Positions 24,848 to 34,965 of a stretch of 64,000 bases of DNA are shown piece by piece. Made by a program: the position numbers and the translations under genes. The stretch covers positions 1 to 64,000 of the forward strand of contig CAILKE010000056.1 in NCBI GenBank assembly GCA_903834765.1, given 5' to 3'. The stretch is from an uncultured Bacteroidota bacterium (GTDB lineage: Bacteria; Bacteroidota; Bacteroidia; B-17B0; Aurantibacillaceae). The notes under the pieces are model-generated. The model did no database searches. It was not told where the DNA came from and saw only the letters and a list, made by a program, of their open reading frames with translations. Numbering within the stretch: the first letter of the stretch is position 1; each line of letters opens with the position of its first letter.

Positions 24848-25984
24848 CTAGTTAACAGAATAATCTTTCACAATATGATAGAGCGTATCTCTTTCTACAG
24901 GCGTTCGTTTTACTTGTGTTATTAAGTCTACTAATTGTTGTGTTGTTAATTTAGGTGTTTGTTCCTCGGCACCCGCCATGCTATATATTTTAGTAGTATC
25001 GTCAATTGTTCCATCAATATCATCAACACCAAAATTAAGTGATAACTGCGCCGTACTTCTACCAATCATTGCCCAATAAGCTTTGATATGGTCAAAATTA
25101 TCTAAGTAAATTCTACTAATAGCATAATTACGTAAGTCTTCAATTACGCTCACTTCAGGCACATCCGACATGTCGTTATTACCATTTCTAAATTTCAATG
25201 GAATAAATGCATTAAAGCCCTTCGTTTTATCTTGCAATTGACGTAATCTTTCAAGATGATCTACCCTGTTTTCAAAACTTTCTATATGACCATATAACAT
25301 GGTTGCATTAGATTGCATGCCCAGTCCATGCCATATTTCATGAATACTCAACCATTCTTCGGCGCTACACTTTCCACCTGCAATTTTATCTCGAATCTCT
25401 TTATCAAAAATTTCGGCACCACCTCCAGGCATTGAATCTAATCCAGATTCCTTCAATAGTTTCATGCCTTCAGCATAGGTCACTTTTGCTTTTTTAAATA
25501 TATAGTGGCACTCAACGGGTGTTAAAGCTTTCACATGTAATTCTGGTCGATGTTTCTTAATTTCAGAAAACAAGGTTGTATAAAATGCCAAATCTTGTTT
25601 AGGAATGACTCCGCCTGTAATATGAACTTCGGTCACTTCTTGTCCATCATACTTTTTAATAATATCCATCATTTGCTCAATAGATAGTTCCCAACCCTCT
25701 TCTCGTTGCTTAATAAGTCGAGAATAGGCGCAAAACGAACAAGTGTATACACAAATATTTGTAGGCTCTACATGGAAATTTCTATTAAAAAAAACATAAT
25801 TACTATTTTTTTGTTCTCTAATATAGTTTGCCAATGTGCCTAAATAAGATAAATTGGCGTACTTATATAAATACAGACCTTCATCAAAACTAATACGTTC
25901 GCGATTAAAAACTTTAGTAGCTATAGTTTTTAATTCAGGTGAAAGTGCTTGAGATGCAAAAATAAGTTCTTGTGTATTTTCCAT
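24848..25984 (-). CDS. mqnE: aminofutalosine synthase (radical SAM)
   Basis: A 378-residue radical-SAM enzyme that makes aminofutalosine in the futalosine pathway of menaquinone synthesis. The iron-sulfur motif is CVYTCSFC, preceded by NRNFHVEPTNI. The SAM-region VHITGGVIP, VKALTPVECHYIF and MPGGGAEIF follow the MqnE pattern, with the ATMLYGHIESFENR stretch in the second half. The related MqnC is less likely, because VKALTPVE and the N-terminal YKYANLSYLG are MqnE-type. The ATG at 25984 is preferred; an in-frame ATG at 26014 would add ten residues and overlap a terminator. The gene may be co-transcribed with the downstream glycosyltransferase. Confidence 0.87.
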   Translation of the reverse strand: MENTQELIFASQALSPELKTIATKVFNRERISFDEGLYLYKYANLSYLGTLANYIREQKNSNYVFFNRNFHVEPTNICVYTCSFCAYSRLIKQREEGWELSIEQMMDIIKKYDGQEVTEVHITGGVIPKQDLAFYTTLFSEIKKHRPELHVKALTPVECHYIFKKAKVTYAEGMKLLKESGLDSMPGGGAEIFDKEIRDKIAGGKCSAEEWLSIHEIWHGLGMQSNATMLYGHIESFENRVDHLERLRQLQDKTKGFNAFIPLKFRNGNNDMSDVPEVSVIEDLRNYAISRIYLDNFDHIKAYWAMIGRSTAQLSLNFGVDDIDGTIDDTTKIYSMAGAEEQTPKLTTQQLVDLITQVKRTPVERDTLYHIVKDYSVN

Positions 25985-26012
25985 ATTGCAAGTAAAGATA
26001 TAGCTATAAAAC

Positions 26013-26044
26013 AAAAAAGTCCTGCTTTTGTGCAGGACTTTTTT
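26013..26044. terminator. bidirectional terminator between mqnE and the T9SS cargo gene
   Basis: AAAAAAGTCCTGC (26013-26025) and GCAGGACTTTTTT (26032-26044) pair perfectly around a six-base loop. It follows the minus-strand T9SS cargo gene and lies just upstream of the mqnE start. Confidence 0.92.
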
Positions 26045-26070
26045 AAATAAATTGTGAACTTAATATTGGA

Positions 26071-27387
26071 TTAGTTAAAATTCAATTTTTTAACAGTAAT
26101 CTTTCCTTCGTTAGAAGTCATTTTTAAATAATAGTTTCCTTTTGCAATAGAAGAAAAATCAATTGATTTAGAATCAGTAGCTACCTTTTCTTTATAAATA
26201 GATTCTCCTAAAATATTAATTAATTCTATTGTTGAATTATATGGCATATTATTTAATGTAATTATACCATTAGATGGGTTAGGATATACCATTAATTCGC
26301 TTGAAGTCAATGCGTTTACTCCAGTACAAACACTAATTGTATAGGATTTAATTTCTTGCTGGTAACAATAGTCAAATGAATGATTTAATTTAACAACAGT
26401 TAATGTATCGAAAGATGTACCTGCAGAAGAAGCAACTATGTATGAAGCATTAGGAGTTACAGATTGAGTAAGGTTTCCTAAATTCCAATTATAAATCGAA
26501 TCTTGTGGTAAAGTTGTAGTTGGAATATTCCATCTCTTACCAAAACGACTTAAATTGAAAAATGGACTTTCAAACAATTCTGTTCCAGTTGATGCATTTG
26601 TTAAAGACAATTGCGTACTAGGGCAAAGTAAATTTGAAGATTGAGTATAATCTACAGAAAATGCATGAGATACAATTGGAGAAACAATATATTCGAAATC
26701 ATTTGTCCCAGTAAATAAAGCGTTTGAAGTATTCCAAACACCAGTTCCAAATCTTCTATATGACAATCCTTCTCCATAATTATTAACTGTAGAAGTGCTA
26801 GTTTGAGCTGAATTATATATAAATATTATTACATCAGTTGCAGAACCCTGAGCTTGAAAAGCAACAGCGAAGTTGGCAGTATATGTTTTAGGAGACGAAA
26901 ACATTGCATAATACCTTTTAATGGTTGTTGTTAAAACAACAGATGCTGAATCTATTTTTACTAATGGTTTCATTTGAGCATCTACTGAGTATACATAAGC
27001 TTTAGTATTTACTGTAGATGTAGGAACTGCAGTATTACTAACTCCAGAATATAATTCAATTCCCTGAATTACAACTGCGCCACCAGCAGGAACTTTGTAA
27101 CCCATTGAACATGAACGTAAATTACCTGCTGCAGTTTCTCCAGCATAGCCTGTATTTGTACCAGTATAGATTGCAGCTTCTTTTAATTCTTGGTATCTAA
27201 CAGTGTCATTACAAACTCCTGATGTTAACGCAACCTTAAATGCTGCATTATTAGTTGCTAATTTTGTTATCTGATTACTAATTTTTCTTTTAGCTAAATT
27301 TACATTTGCTGGATGAATAGTTTCTTGGGAAACTATATTCCCAACAGCTATGAATAAAGTACAAATAGAAAGTAAGATTTTTTTCAT
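26071..27387 (-). CDS. T9SS type A sorting domain protein
   Basis: A 438-residue exported protein. Signal peptide MKKILLSICTLFIAVGNIVSQ is followed by a Ser/Thr/Asn-rich body with no recognised enzyme domain. The C-terminal 75 residues (VYPNPSNGIITLNNMPYNST, then GNYYLKMTSNEGKITVKKL) are a clear type A T9SS sorting domain, which directs the protein through the type IX secretion system and is removed at the cell surface. It is monocistronic. A -7-like TATATTTG lies on the minus strand at 27424-27417, 30 bases before the start codon. It is probably a surface adhesin or structural protein; function unknown. Confidence 0.88.
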   Translation of the reverse strand: MKKILLSICTLFIAVGNIVSQETIHPANVNLAKRKISNQITKLATNNAAFKVALTSGVCNDTVRYQELKEAAIYTGTNTGYAGETAAGNLRSCSMGYKVPAGGAVVIQGIELYSGVSNTAVPTSTVNTKAYVYSVDAQMKPLVKIDSASVVLTTTIKRYYAMFSSPKTYTANFAVAFQAQGSATDVIIFIYNSAQTSTSTVNNYGEGLSYRRFGTGVWNTSNALFTGTNDFEYIVSPIVSHAFSVDYTQSSNLLCPSTQLSLTNASTGTELFESPFFNLSRFGKRWNIPTTTLPQDSIYNWNLGNLTQSVTPNASYIVASSAGTSFDTLTVVKLNHSFDYCYQQEIKSYTISVCTGVNALTSSELMVYPNPSNGIITLNNMPYNSTIELINILGESIYKEKVATDSKSIDFSSIAKGNYYLKMTSNEGKITVKKLNFN

Positions 27388-27741
27388 GTGTGTGTGTTTT
27401 TAAAATTGTTAAGCGACAAATATAATAATACTTTTTAATTAAAAAATGATTAAAAACTAAAATTTTAGTGAGTCTATTCTAATATGAGAGCAAAAAAATA
27501 ATGTTTTTTTATAGTTTAATTATATGATTTTATGATATCCAAATAATATTAAAAAACTTATACTACTTTTTATTAAAACAATAGAATTATACCTCTATAA
27601 ACAATCATATTTTAACAATATTAAAAATATGCGGTTCATTTTTATGTAAATTCTTGTTAATTAGCATCATTATACTAAATATTTTAGATAAATTTGAGTT
27701 TGAATCTGAAGCCTATTAGACATATCTTCCGTATAAGTGGC
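27388..27741. other. AT-rich intergenic region with divergent promoters
   Basis: About 350 bases separate the minus-strand T9SS cargo gene from the giant plus-strand gene. No reading frame or RNA structure was found. It is very AT-rich, with a GTGTGTGTG run at 27388-27397 beside the cargo gene start. A minus-strand -7-like TATATTTG is at 27424-27417 and a plus-strand TAAATTTG is at 27689-27696. Confidence 0.5.
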
Positions 27742-30700
27742 ATGCGAATTTGCGGCATTATCTTTTTTTTAGCAATAGCCTATTGCTCAGTTGGTTATGC
27801 TCAAGTCAAAAATGAAGACGATTTAAAAAAACAAGCTGAAAAATATTTTGAAGATGAAGATTATAATTTAGCATATAAATTATACGCCCAATTAGTTTCT
27901 AATTATCCCAAAGATCCTGAATTCAATTACCGTCTCGGAGTTTGTATGCTTTATACAGAACCTGATAAAAAGAAACCTTTCTCATATTTAAAAATAGCCA
28001 TAAACAATCCAAAAGATGCTCCAAAAGATGCCAAATTTTATTTAGCAAAAACATACCATATGAATTACAAATTTGATGAGGCGCTCAAATTGTATAACGA
28101 ATACAAGCAAATTGGAAGCTCATCATCTATCAAAAAATTACAAGTTGATAGAGAAATTGAAGCTTGTAAAAATGGGAAACGACTATTAGCTAATCTATCC
28201 GACTTGGTTGTTATCACTAAAAAACAATTGAATGAAGCAGACTATTTTAGAAGTTACGACTTGCATGATGTAGGTGGCAAATTATTAGTAAAGCCTGACG
28301 AATTTAGATCATCAAGTGATAAAAAGAAAAAAGAAAAATCAGTAATATACTTACCTCGCAATGGCGAACGTATTTATTATTCGAGTTATGGAGAAAATGG
28401 AGACAAAGGAAGAGATATATTTTATGTAAATAAACTCCCTAATGGTAGTTGGAGTAAGCCACAACCGATGCCTGGGCCAATAAACACAGAATACGATGAA
28501 GATTATCCATTTTTACATCCAAATGGGAAAACACTCTATTTCAGCTCTAAAGGCCACAACAGCATGGGGGGCTATGATGTTTTTAAAACAAGTTATAACG
28601 AAGAAACCCAAACGTGGGATAAACCTATTAATTTAGATTTTCCAATAAACTCACCTGATGATGATATTCTTTTCGTAACAGATTCATTGGAAAAGACAGC
28701 CTATTTTAGTACAGGAAGATATAGTCCTTATGGAAAAATCGATGTGCTTAAAATTAACACAGAGCGCCGTCCAATGAACTTTGCTGTATTAAAAGGTACT
28801 GTTGTGAAAGAAGAAGTAACACAGAGTTTAAAATCAAAAATAACAGTAAAAAATATTGCTAATGGGGAAATAGTTGGCGTTTATCAAGCGCAAGATAACG
28901 GAGATTATGGAATGGATTTACCGAATGGAGGTAAATTTATATTTACAGTTGAAACGCCAGGAATAACAACACAATCGGAAGGAGTAACAATCCCAATAGC
29001 ATATTCACTTAAACCATATAAGCAAGTTATTTCTTATGATAAAAAAATATTAAAAATCATCAATTATTTTGACGGTCAAATTAAAGATGACAATTATGCC
29101 ATGATGATTGATTTAATTGAGAAAAAAGCTAAGTTAGAAGTAAATGAAAATGAACCTTATAATAATAGTTTAAAAAATCCAACGAACACTCAAAACTCTG
29201 GAAATGATAACACAAATTTAAATGCTGTTAACACAGGAAACCCTACTATTAACAGTGATGGTGGAGATAATTCCTCAAAAACGAATACTAATAAAAATAT
29301 TACTAATGAGCAATTACTTGAAATGGCAAAAACAGATGCCAAGGAAGCAAGCGATGAGGCCATTAAATTAAAAAAAGAAGCAGAGGATGCTTTTGGATTA
29401 GCTACGCAAAAAACAGCTGAAGCTACCTCTAAACAAAAAGAAGCAGATGATATGCTTGCAAACGCTAATGCTATTAATAATGTTTCTGAAAAAAACGAAG
29501 CATTAAAAAAAGCAAATGACTTAAAAGAAGATGCTAAAATAGCAACAGATGTTGCCAATACTGCTACTAATATGGCTAAGAAATTAGAAGTTGATGCTAA
29601 TATACAACAGCAAGAGGCGAATTTAACAAATCAGTACATTAAAGAAATTGAGGCTGTAACAAAAAATAAAAACAATAAGGAGGCACTCGCAAAACTTGAA
29701 CAAATACAAAAACAATTGGATGATATCTCTAAACAAAAAAAACAATCGGATGAGCTTTACACTTCGTTGAAAGCTGAATTAGAACTTAAACTAAACGAAT
29801 TAAAGAAATCAGAAAAGAAAAGTAATGATATTGCAACTGAAATAAATACTATTAATAATGAGGCAAAAGATTTAGAAAAAGATCTATCTAACGAAACAGA
29901 TAATTCGGTAAAAGAAAATATAAAATCCCAAATCAAGGAATTAAACAATGAAATAGAATTAAAAAATAAAGAACTAGCAATTAATAATCAAAAAAATGAT
30001 AACCTCAAAAATGAAGTGGAGGGAGTTAACAAAGAAATTGAAATCGCCGCCAAAATGTTAAATGAAAAAACGGATGGCCTAGTTGTAAATGATGATAATA
30101 ATGACAAAACGGAAGGGGCTGTTAATTCAAATACATTAGAAACAAATACTAGTAATAATTTAAACTATGATGAAATTTATTCTAAATATAAAAACGATAT
30201 AACTACTAATGCAATAAACAAAGAAGATATAGTTAAACAAAACGATGCTATCACTAATTATAATACAGATATTACTAATTTAATTACAATTGATAAAAAT
30301 GAAATTGTAAAGTCTAATGACGCATCGGAAAAGAAGAAATTAAATGAAGAAATTAACAAACTAGAAAAACAAAAATCAGAAAATGCCAAACTGATTGCAT
30401 TAAACAACTCTAAATTAAAAGAAATAGAATCTAAGCAAATAGCTAATAATACAACCAATACAGATAATAATACGAATAGTATAACTTATGAATCTATTGA
30501 AGCTAAATATAAAGACGAATTAAAAAATAATCCTACAACGAAAGAAGAAATATTAAAACAAAACGAGAATATTACTAGTTATACTAAGGAGGCTGTTGAT
30601 TTAATCAATGCAGATAAGAATAAATTATCTTCATCCAAGAATTCTTCGGAAAAACAGAAACTAAAAGATGAAATTCAAAAATTAGAGAAACAAAAATCAG

Positions 30701-33700
30701 AGAATGATATTTTAATGGCTCTAAACAACACTAAAATAAATCAATTAGAGAATAATACGGTAACCAGCAATTTAACTAATACAGCTTCTGTAAGCAATAA
30801 TATCGCAAATAACAACAGTAATAATAATGAATCGGATAATACTATTAAAAATGTATCTGCATTAAACACTGAATTAAATAATGAAAACGGCGTCAATAAT
30901 AGTGCTTATATAAATGAATTAGAAAAATTAAAAAACAGTTTAAATGAAAATTTAAAAACTGCAAACGATTTATTTAATTACAATAATTATAAAGAAAATT
31001 CATCTCTAACTTTAAAAGAAAGTGCTAGTCAAAAATACAATAACGCAATAAAAAACGAATCTGATTTAACTTCATTGATTAATAAAACAGAATCTGATTT
31101 AAAATTCACAACGAGTGCAGATGTCTTATCAAATGAAGCTGATGCGTTAATTGAAAAAGCTTTTAAAGAGAGACAAGAATCATTAAAAAAAATAGGTTCT
31201 GAAAAGGAATCTCTATTAAATCAAGCCGTTGTAGATGAAAAATTAGCACTTGATAAAAAAATACAAGTAGCAGAAATTAATCAAAAAGATAATAATCAAA
31301 AATTCGAAAATAATGTCACAAATTTAGAAGAGCTAAAGAAACTAACTGGAACTAAAGAGAGTAATGAAATTTCTCAAGCTTATATGCTAATTGATGAAGC
31401 TAATATTAACTTTAATCAAGCAAAAAAAATAAGACAAGAAGCAAATGCTTATCCAAATGGATCTGCTAAACTTGGCGGATATAGCAATGCGGAAGAAAAA
31501 GAGAATGAAGCTTTATTAAAACAACAAAAAGCTCTGGATTTTTTGACCAAGTTTAATCCAAGTTACAAACTAAAAACGTTAAGCAAACCTGCTAATCCAT
31601 CTGATGCATTAGCTGCTGTAAACAATGAATTATCAAAAACATCGCAAACTCAAGTAGATGCGTTCTTAGCCTTAAGCAAGGCTAATCAGAATGAATTAAA
31701 ATTACAAGGAGAAAAATTGACGGCTAATCCTAATTTTAAAAATGCAACAAACAAAACTGCTCAAGAATTAAAAGCGAAGTCTGACAAACTTAAAAAAGAA
31801 GCGCTGGATATTATTGAAACTAAAACTTTAACATTAAATCCTACAGAAAAAGCAACAACATTATTAGACGCTAACAAAAAAGAAATTGAGGCTATAAAAT
31901 TATTAAATGAGGCGAATGATGCATTAAATAATAACAATGCAATAGCTAATATCAATGAGCCTTCGATAACTATAAACACAAACACAACAACAGCTATAGC
32001 AACTCAAACAAACGCTAATCAACCTGAGATTACTAATACCATTAACAAAAACAAAGATGCTTCTAATACTAATAACACAGAGGTAGTATTAAATAATAAG
32101 AAGGATAATGCGACATCATCTAATTCTGTTGCAGCAAGCCAAACAAAAATTAATAATCAGGCAGATAATAACTTGAACAATAATAAGACATATAACGCTA
32201 CTTCATCAAATTCAGTTGTAACTAACCAAACGAACGAAAATAATCAAGTCAATGATAACCTTAACAATGCTAAAACGGATAACGTTTCAAATTTAGCTGT
32301 AGCGAATAATAATCAAGCTAATGATAATGTTTCTAATAATGGCATAGGTGATGAGGCCAAAAAATTAAAACAAAGTTTAAATAATACTAGCGAAAATAAT
32401 TTAACTCAATTTAATGCTTATACAAACGAAGAAGCTATTTCAATTAAAAATAATGCGCTAGAAAAAATTAACAAAGCACTTAGTGAAGATAAAAATCTAA
32501 GCTCAACAATAGATAATGTGGTGAAAGATGCTTCACAAAACCTATCAGGAGGGACGCTCGATCAAAAATCGATTAATATACTTATATCTGATGCAGACAA
32601 ATTAAATGATGACGCATTTAAGCTTCGCAAATCAGCGGCATCAAAAACAGGCGATGAAAAAGAGAAAGATTTAAATGATGTAAAAAATATAGAAACACAA
32701 GCTATTACTAAAAAAATAGAAGCAGCCAATAAGCAACAACAATTAAATACAGCAACGTTTAATGCTAATAAACAAAGCCTAGAAGAGCTTGCGTTAATGG
32801 CTAAAGGAAAAAATATTGCCGAATTAAACGCGATTGATATGCCTTTAAATGAAGCAGACTTATTTATCAAACAAGGAATTGATTTGAGAAATGAAGCAAA
32901 TAATTATCCAAGTAATGCTGCAAAATTAGGTGGATATGGAAATGCAGAAGAAAAAGAGGCATTAGCTATTCAAAGACAGCAAGATTTATTAGCCATTTAT
33001 AAAAAATATTTTTCAAATTACGTACCTAAGCAACCAAACATCACTGTCGACAATCCTGAATCAGTTAATAAATTCAATGAAACACAAGCTAATTTCAATG
33101 CCAATACACAGCAGCATATAGATGGGTTAGTTTTACTTAGCGAAGCAAATAATAAAGAATATAAAAGTCGCTTTTTAAATTTATCGGTAAACCTTAATCC
33201 AACTCAAGCTGGATTAAAAACAAAAGCACAAGCTGCCTACAAAAAAAATCAAACTTTAATAACTCAAGCTAACCAAGAGACAAATTTGATTAGTAAGAAA
33301 AATATTTTAATTGAAGCAAATCAAAATGGGCAAGATGCTATTAACTATTTAAATCAAATAAATGGAAATGCTCCAATCGCTTCTAATACAAATAACAATC
33401 AGGCAGCAAATAATAATAAGCAAAGCAATAACAACGCTAATGTTGAAACTAACAATCAAGTAGTCAACGATAATACAAACACGAATAATAATAACGTAGC
33501 AAACAACAATAAACAAAACAATAACAATACTAATGTTGAACCTAACAATCAAATAACAAACAATAACAATCAGGGCAATAACAATGCAAATGTTACTAAC
33601 AATAATTTAGCTGCAAACAACAATAAACAAGTCAATAACACTGATGCAACTAATAATGTAATTACTAAAACTGTAAAACTAAATACTCAAGAATTATTGG

Positions 33701-34914
33701 TAAAAAATACAAATGCCTATAGCAACGAAAAGCCAATCCCGATTGATGAAAAAATACCAGATGGCCTTGTGTTTAAAGTTCAAATTGGTGCCTTTAAATC
33801 TCCGCTACCTAATAATACATTTAAGGGTTTAAGTCCTGTTATTGCTCAAACAACACCAAGTGGCTATATCCGCTATATGGCCGGTAATTTTCAGCAATAC
33901 GAAAATGCGAATGCTGTGAAAAATGATTTGAAAAACTTAGGATACAATGATGCCTTTGTTGTAGCGTATTATAACGGTATACGTATCAATTTAAGTGAAG
34001 CCTCTAGTAAGGCTAAAGAAGCTGGACAAAATATAGAACTCGCCACAAGTAATAGTATCAGTGCTGGTTTAGCTAATAACGTAAATATTCCCAAAAACAA
34101 TATCGCAACTAATACAACAACTATTAACAGCTCAAATAATGCAGAGCCTGTTGTTGTAACCAATGAATTAGAAAAATTAAACGGTTTATTATATACCGTT
34201 CAAATTGGCGTATATTCAAAACAAGTAACACGTTCACAGTTATTTAGTCTAAAACCAATTTACACAGAGCAATTGCCAAGTGGCTTGTACCGTTACACAG
34301 CGGGTATTTATAATCAAGCTGATAAAATAGTTGAAGATAAGCGCAAGGTAGTAGATTTAGGCGTTAAAGACGCTTTCATTTCAGCTTATTATAACGGCAA
34401 GCGCGTTCCATTTAATGATGGAAAAAAACTACAATTAGAAAATTCTAATCTAAAAATGGAAACACAAAATCCAATTATTTTTAATGGAACTGACAATACG
34501 CCAATCATTAACAACAACCCAAATACAAACACTAATATCCCTGTTGCCAATACTCCAACTAATAATGTTGTTGCTTTTACAAATGGCGTAACTACAGGGC
34601 CAACTCCTACCCCAGAAAATGGAGTTAAAGCGGATGATGCTGGTATTTCTTATAAAGTTCAGGTAGGTGCATATCGTTATCAAGTACCTAATGATGTAGC
34701 GGCAAAATATCTTTCTATAAAAACATGGCCAGTAAATAATGTAATTATTAACGGCTTGTACATTTATACTTTTGGTAATTTTAATGGCGTTTCTTTTGCT
34801 AAAAAATTAAGAGATGAGGCTGTATCCCTTGGTATTACAGATGCCTTTATTACAGTTTATAAAGATGGCAAAAAAATATATGGGGCAGAAGCCACTCAAT
34901 ATTTGAATAAATAA
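27742..34914 (+). CDS. giant PorE-like protein with TPR, propeller, CRD, duplicated coiled coils and three SPOR domains
   Basis: A protein of about 2390 residues. The ATG at 27742 begins a clean signal peptide (MRICGIIFFLAIAYCSVGYAQ). A TTG at 27694 in frame would add 16 residues, but it falls inside a -7-like TAAATTTG, so I prefer the ATG. Domains in order: TPR (about 24-150), PD40 propeller (about 199-336; RDIFYVNKLPNGSW, YPFLHPNGKTLYFSSKG), a carboxypeptidase-regulatory-like beta domain (about 344-425), K/E/A-rich coiled coils (about 515-785), two internal duplications, Asn-rich spacers, then three SPOR domains (about 2006-2084, 2146-2224, 2301-2379), each with VQIGA/VQIGV/VQVGA and ending DAF-x-x-x-Y. 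The first three domains follow PorE of the T9SS, but OmpA is replaced by SPOR. SPOR binds peptidoglycan, so this is probably a long periplasmic tether. Role in T9SS is inferred. Confidence 0.82.
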   Translation: MRICGIIFFLAIAYCSVGYAQVKNEDDLKKQAEKYFEDEDYNLAYKLYAQLVSNYPKDPEFNYRLGVCMLYTEPDKKKPFSYLKIAINNPKDAPKDAKFYLAKTYHMNYKFDEALKLYNEYKQIGSSSSIKKLQVDREIEACKNGKRLLANLSDLVVITKKQLNEADYFRSYDLHDVGGKLLVKPDEFRSSSDKKKKEKSVIYLPRNGERIYYSSYGENGDKGRDIFYVNKLPNGSWSKPQPMPGPINTEYDEDYPFLHPNGKTLYFSSKGHNSMGGYDVFKTSYNEETQTWDKPINLDFPINSPDDDILFVTDSLEKTAYFSTGRYSPYGKIDVLKINTERRPMNFAVLKGTVVKEEVTQSLKSKITVKNIANGEIVGVYQAQDNGDYGMDLPNGGKFIFTVETPGITTQSEGVTIPIAYSLKPYKQVISYDKKILKIINYFDGQIKDDNYAMMIDLIEKKAKLEVNENEPYNNSLKNPTNTQNSGNDNTNLNAVNTGNPTINSDGGDNSSKTNTNKNITNEQLLEMAKTDAKEASDEAIKLKKEAEDAFGLATQKTAEATSKQKEADDMLANANAINNVSEKNEALKKANDLKEDAKIATDVANTATNMAKKLEVDANIQQQEANLTNQYIKEIEAVTKNKNNKEALAKLEQIQKQLDDISKQKKQSDELYTSLKAELELKLNELKKSEKKSNDIATEINTINNEAKDLEKDLSNETDNSVKENIKSQIKELNNEIELKNKELAINNQKNDNLKNEVEGVNKEIEIAAKMLNEKTDGLVVNDDNNDKTEGAVNSNTLETNTSNNLNYDEIYSKYKNDITTNAINKEDIVKQNDAITNYNTDITNLITIDKNEIVKSNDASEKKKLNEEINKLEKQKSENAKLIALNNSKLKEIESKQIANNTTNTDNNTNSITYESIEAKYKDELKNNPTTKEEILKQNENITSYTKEAVDLINADKNKLSSSKNSSEKQKLKDEIQKLEKQKSENDILMALNNTKINQLENNTVTSNLTNTASVSNNIANNNSNNNESDNTIKNVSALNTELNNENGVNNSAYINELEKLKNSLNENLKTANDLFNYNNYKENSSLTLKESASQKYNNAIKNESDLTSLINKTESDLKFTTSADVLSNEADALIEKAFKERQESLKKIGSEKESLLNQAVVDEKLALDKKIQVAEINQKDNNQKFENNVTNLEELKKLTGTKESNEISQAYMLIDEANINFNQAKKIRQEANAYPNGSAKLGGYSNAEEKENEALLKQQKALDFLTKFNPSYKLKTLSKPANPSDALAAVNNELSKTSQTQVDAFLALSKANQNELKLQGEKLTANPNFKNATNKTAQELKAKSDKLKKEALDIIETKTLTLNPTEKATTLLDANKKEIEAIKLLNEANDALNNNNAIANINEPSITINTNTTTAIATQTNANQPEITNTINKNKDASNTNNTEVVLNNKKDNATSSNSVAASQTKINNQADNNLNNNKTYNATSSNSVVTNQTNENNQVNDNLNNAKTDNVSNLAVANNNQANDNVSNNGIGDEAKKLKQSLNNTSENNLTQFNAYTNEEAISIKNNALEKINKALSEDKNLSSTIDNVVKDASQNLSGGTLDQKSINILISDADKLNDDAFKLRKSAASKTGDEKEKDLNDVKNIETQAITKKIEAANKQQQLNTATFNANKQSLEELALMAKGKNIAELNAIDMPLNEADLFIKQGIDLRNEANNYPSNAAKLGGYGNAEEKEALAIQRQQDLLAIYKKYFSNYVPKQPNITVDNPESVNKFNETQANFNANTQQHIDGLVLLSEANNKEYKSRFLNLSVNLNPTQAGLKTKAQAAYKKNQTLITQANQETNLISKKNILIEANQNGQDAINYLNQINGNAPIASNTNNNQAANNNKQSNNNANVETNNQVVNDNTNTNNNNVANNNKQNNNNTNVEPNNQITNNNNQGNNNANVTNNNLAANNNKQVNNTDATNNVITKTVKLNTQELLVKNTNAYSNEKPIPIDEKIPDGLVFKVQIGAFKSPLPNNTFKGLSPVIAQTTPSGYIRYMAGNFQQYENANAVKNDLKNLGYNDAFVVAYYNGIRINLSEASSKAKEAGQNIELATSNSISAGLANNVNIPKNNIATNTTTINSSNNAEPVVVTNELEKLNGLLYTVQIGVYSKQVTRSQLFSLKPIYTEQLPSGLYRYTAGIYNQADKIVEDKRKVVDLGVKDAFISAYYNGKRVPFNDGKKLQLENSNLKMETQNPIIFNGTDNTPIINNNPNTNTNIPVANTPTNNVVAFTNGVTTGPTPTPENGVKADDAGISYKVQVGAYRYQVPNDVAAKYLSIKTWPVNNVIINGLYIYTFGNFNGVSFAKKLRDEAVSLGITDAFITVYKDGKKIYGAEATQYLNK

Positions 34915-34919
34915 ACTCA

Positions 34920-34949
34920 TTGTTTTATTCTAATAATTCATTACTTTTA
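34920..34949 (+). promoter_or_regulatory. promoter of the sugar-phosphate isomerase gene
   Basis: TTG (34920-34922), a 19-base spacer and TACTTTTA (34942-34949) match the Bacteroidota pattern except at the final base. The ATG lies 16 bases after the -7 element. Confidence 0.45.
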
Positions 34950-34965
34950 CTACTCTAAAATTATT

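Noticed and set aside
29190-29558. Long antisense frames within the giant gene (also near 32562-32870 and 31761-31985)
   Set aside because: They are mirror images of K/E/A/N-rich codons and have Ser/Phe/Leu-rich meaningless translations; no start context or homology.
33400-33660. Repetitive AATAACAAT-type DNA resembling an array
   Set aside because: It encodes the Asn-rich spacer of the giant protein; units vary in length and there are no spacers, so it is not a CRISPR array.
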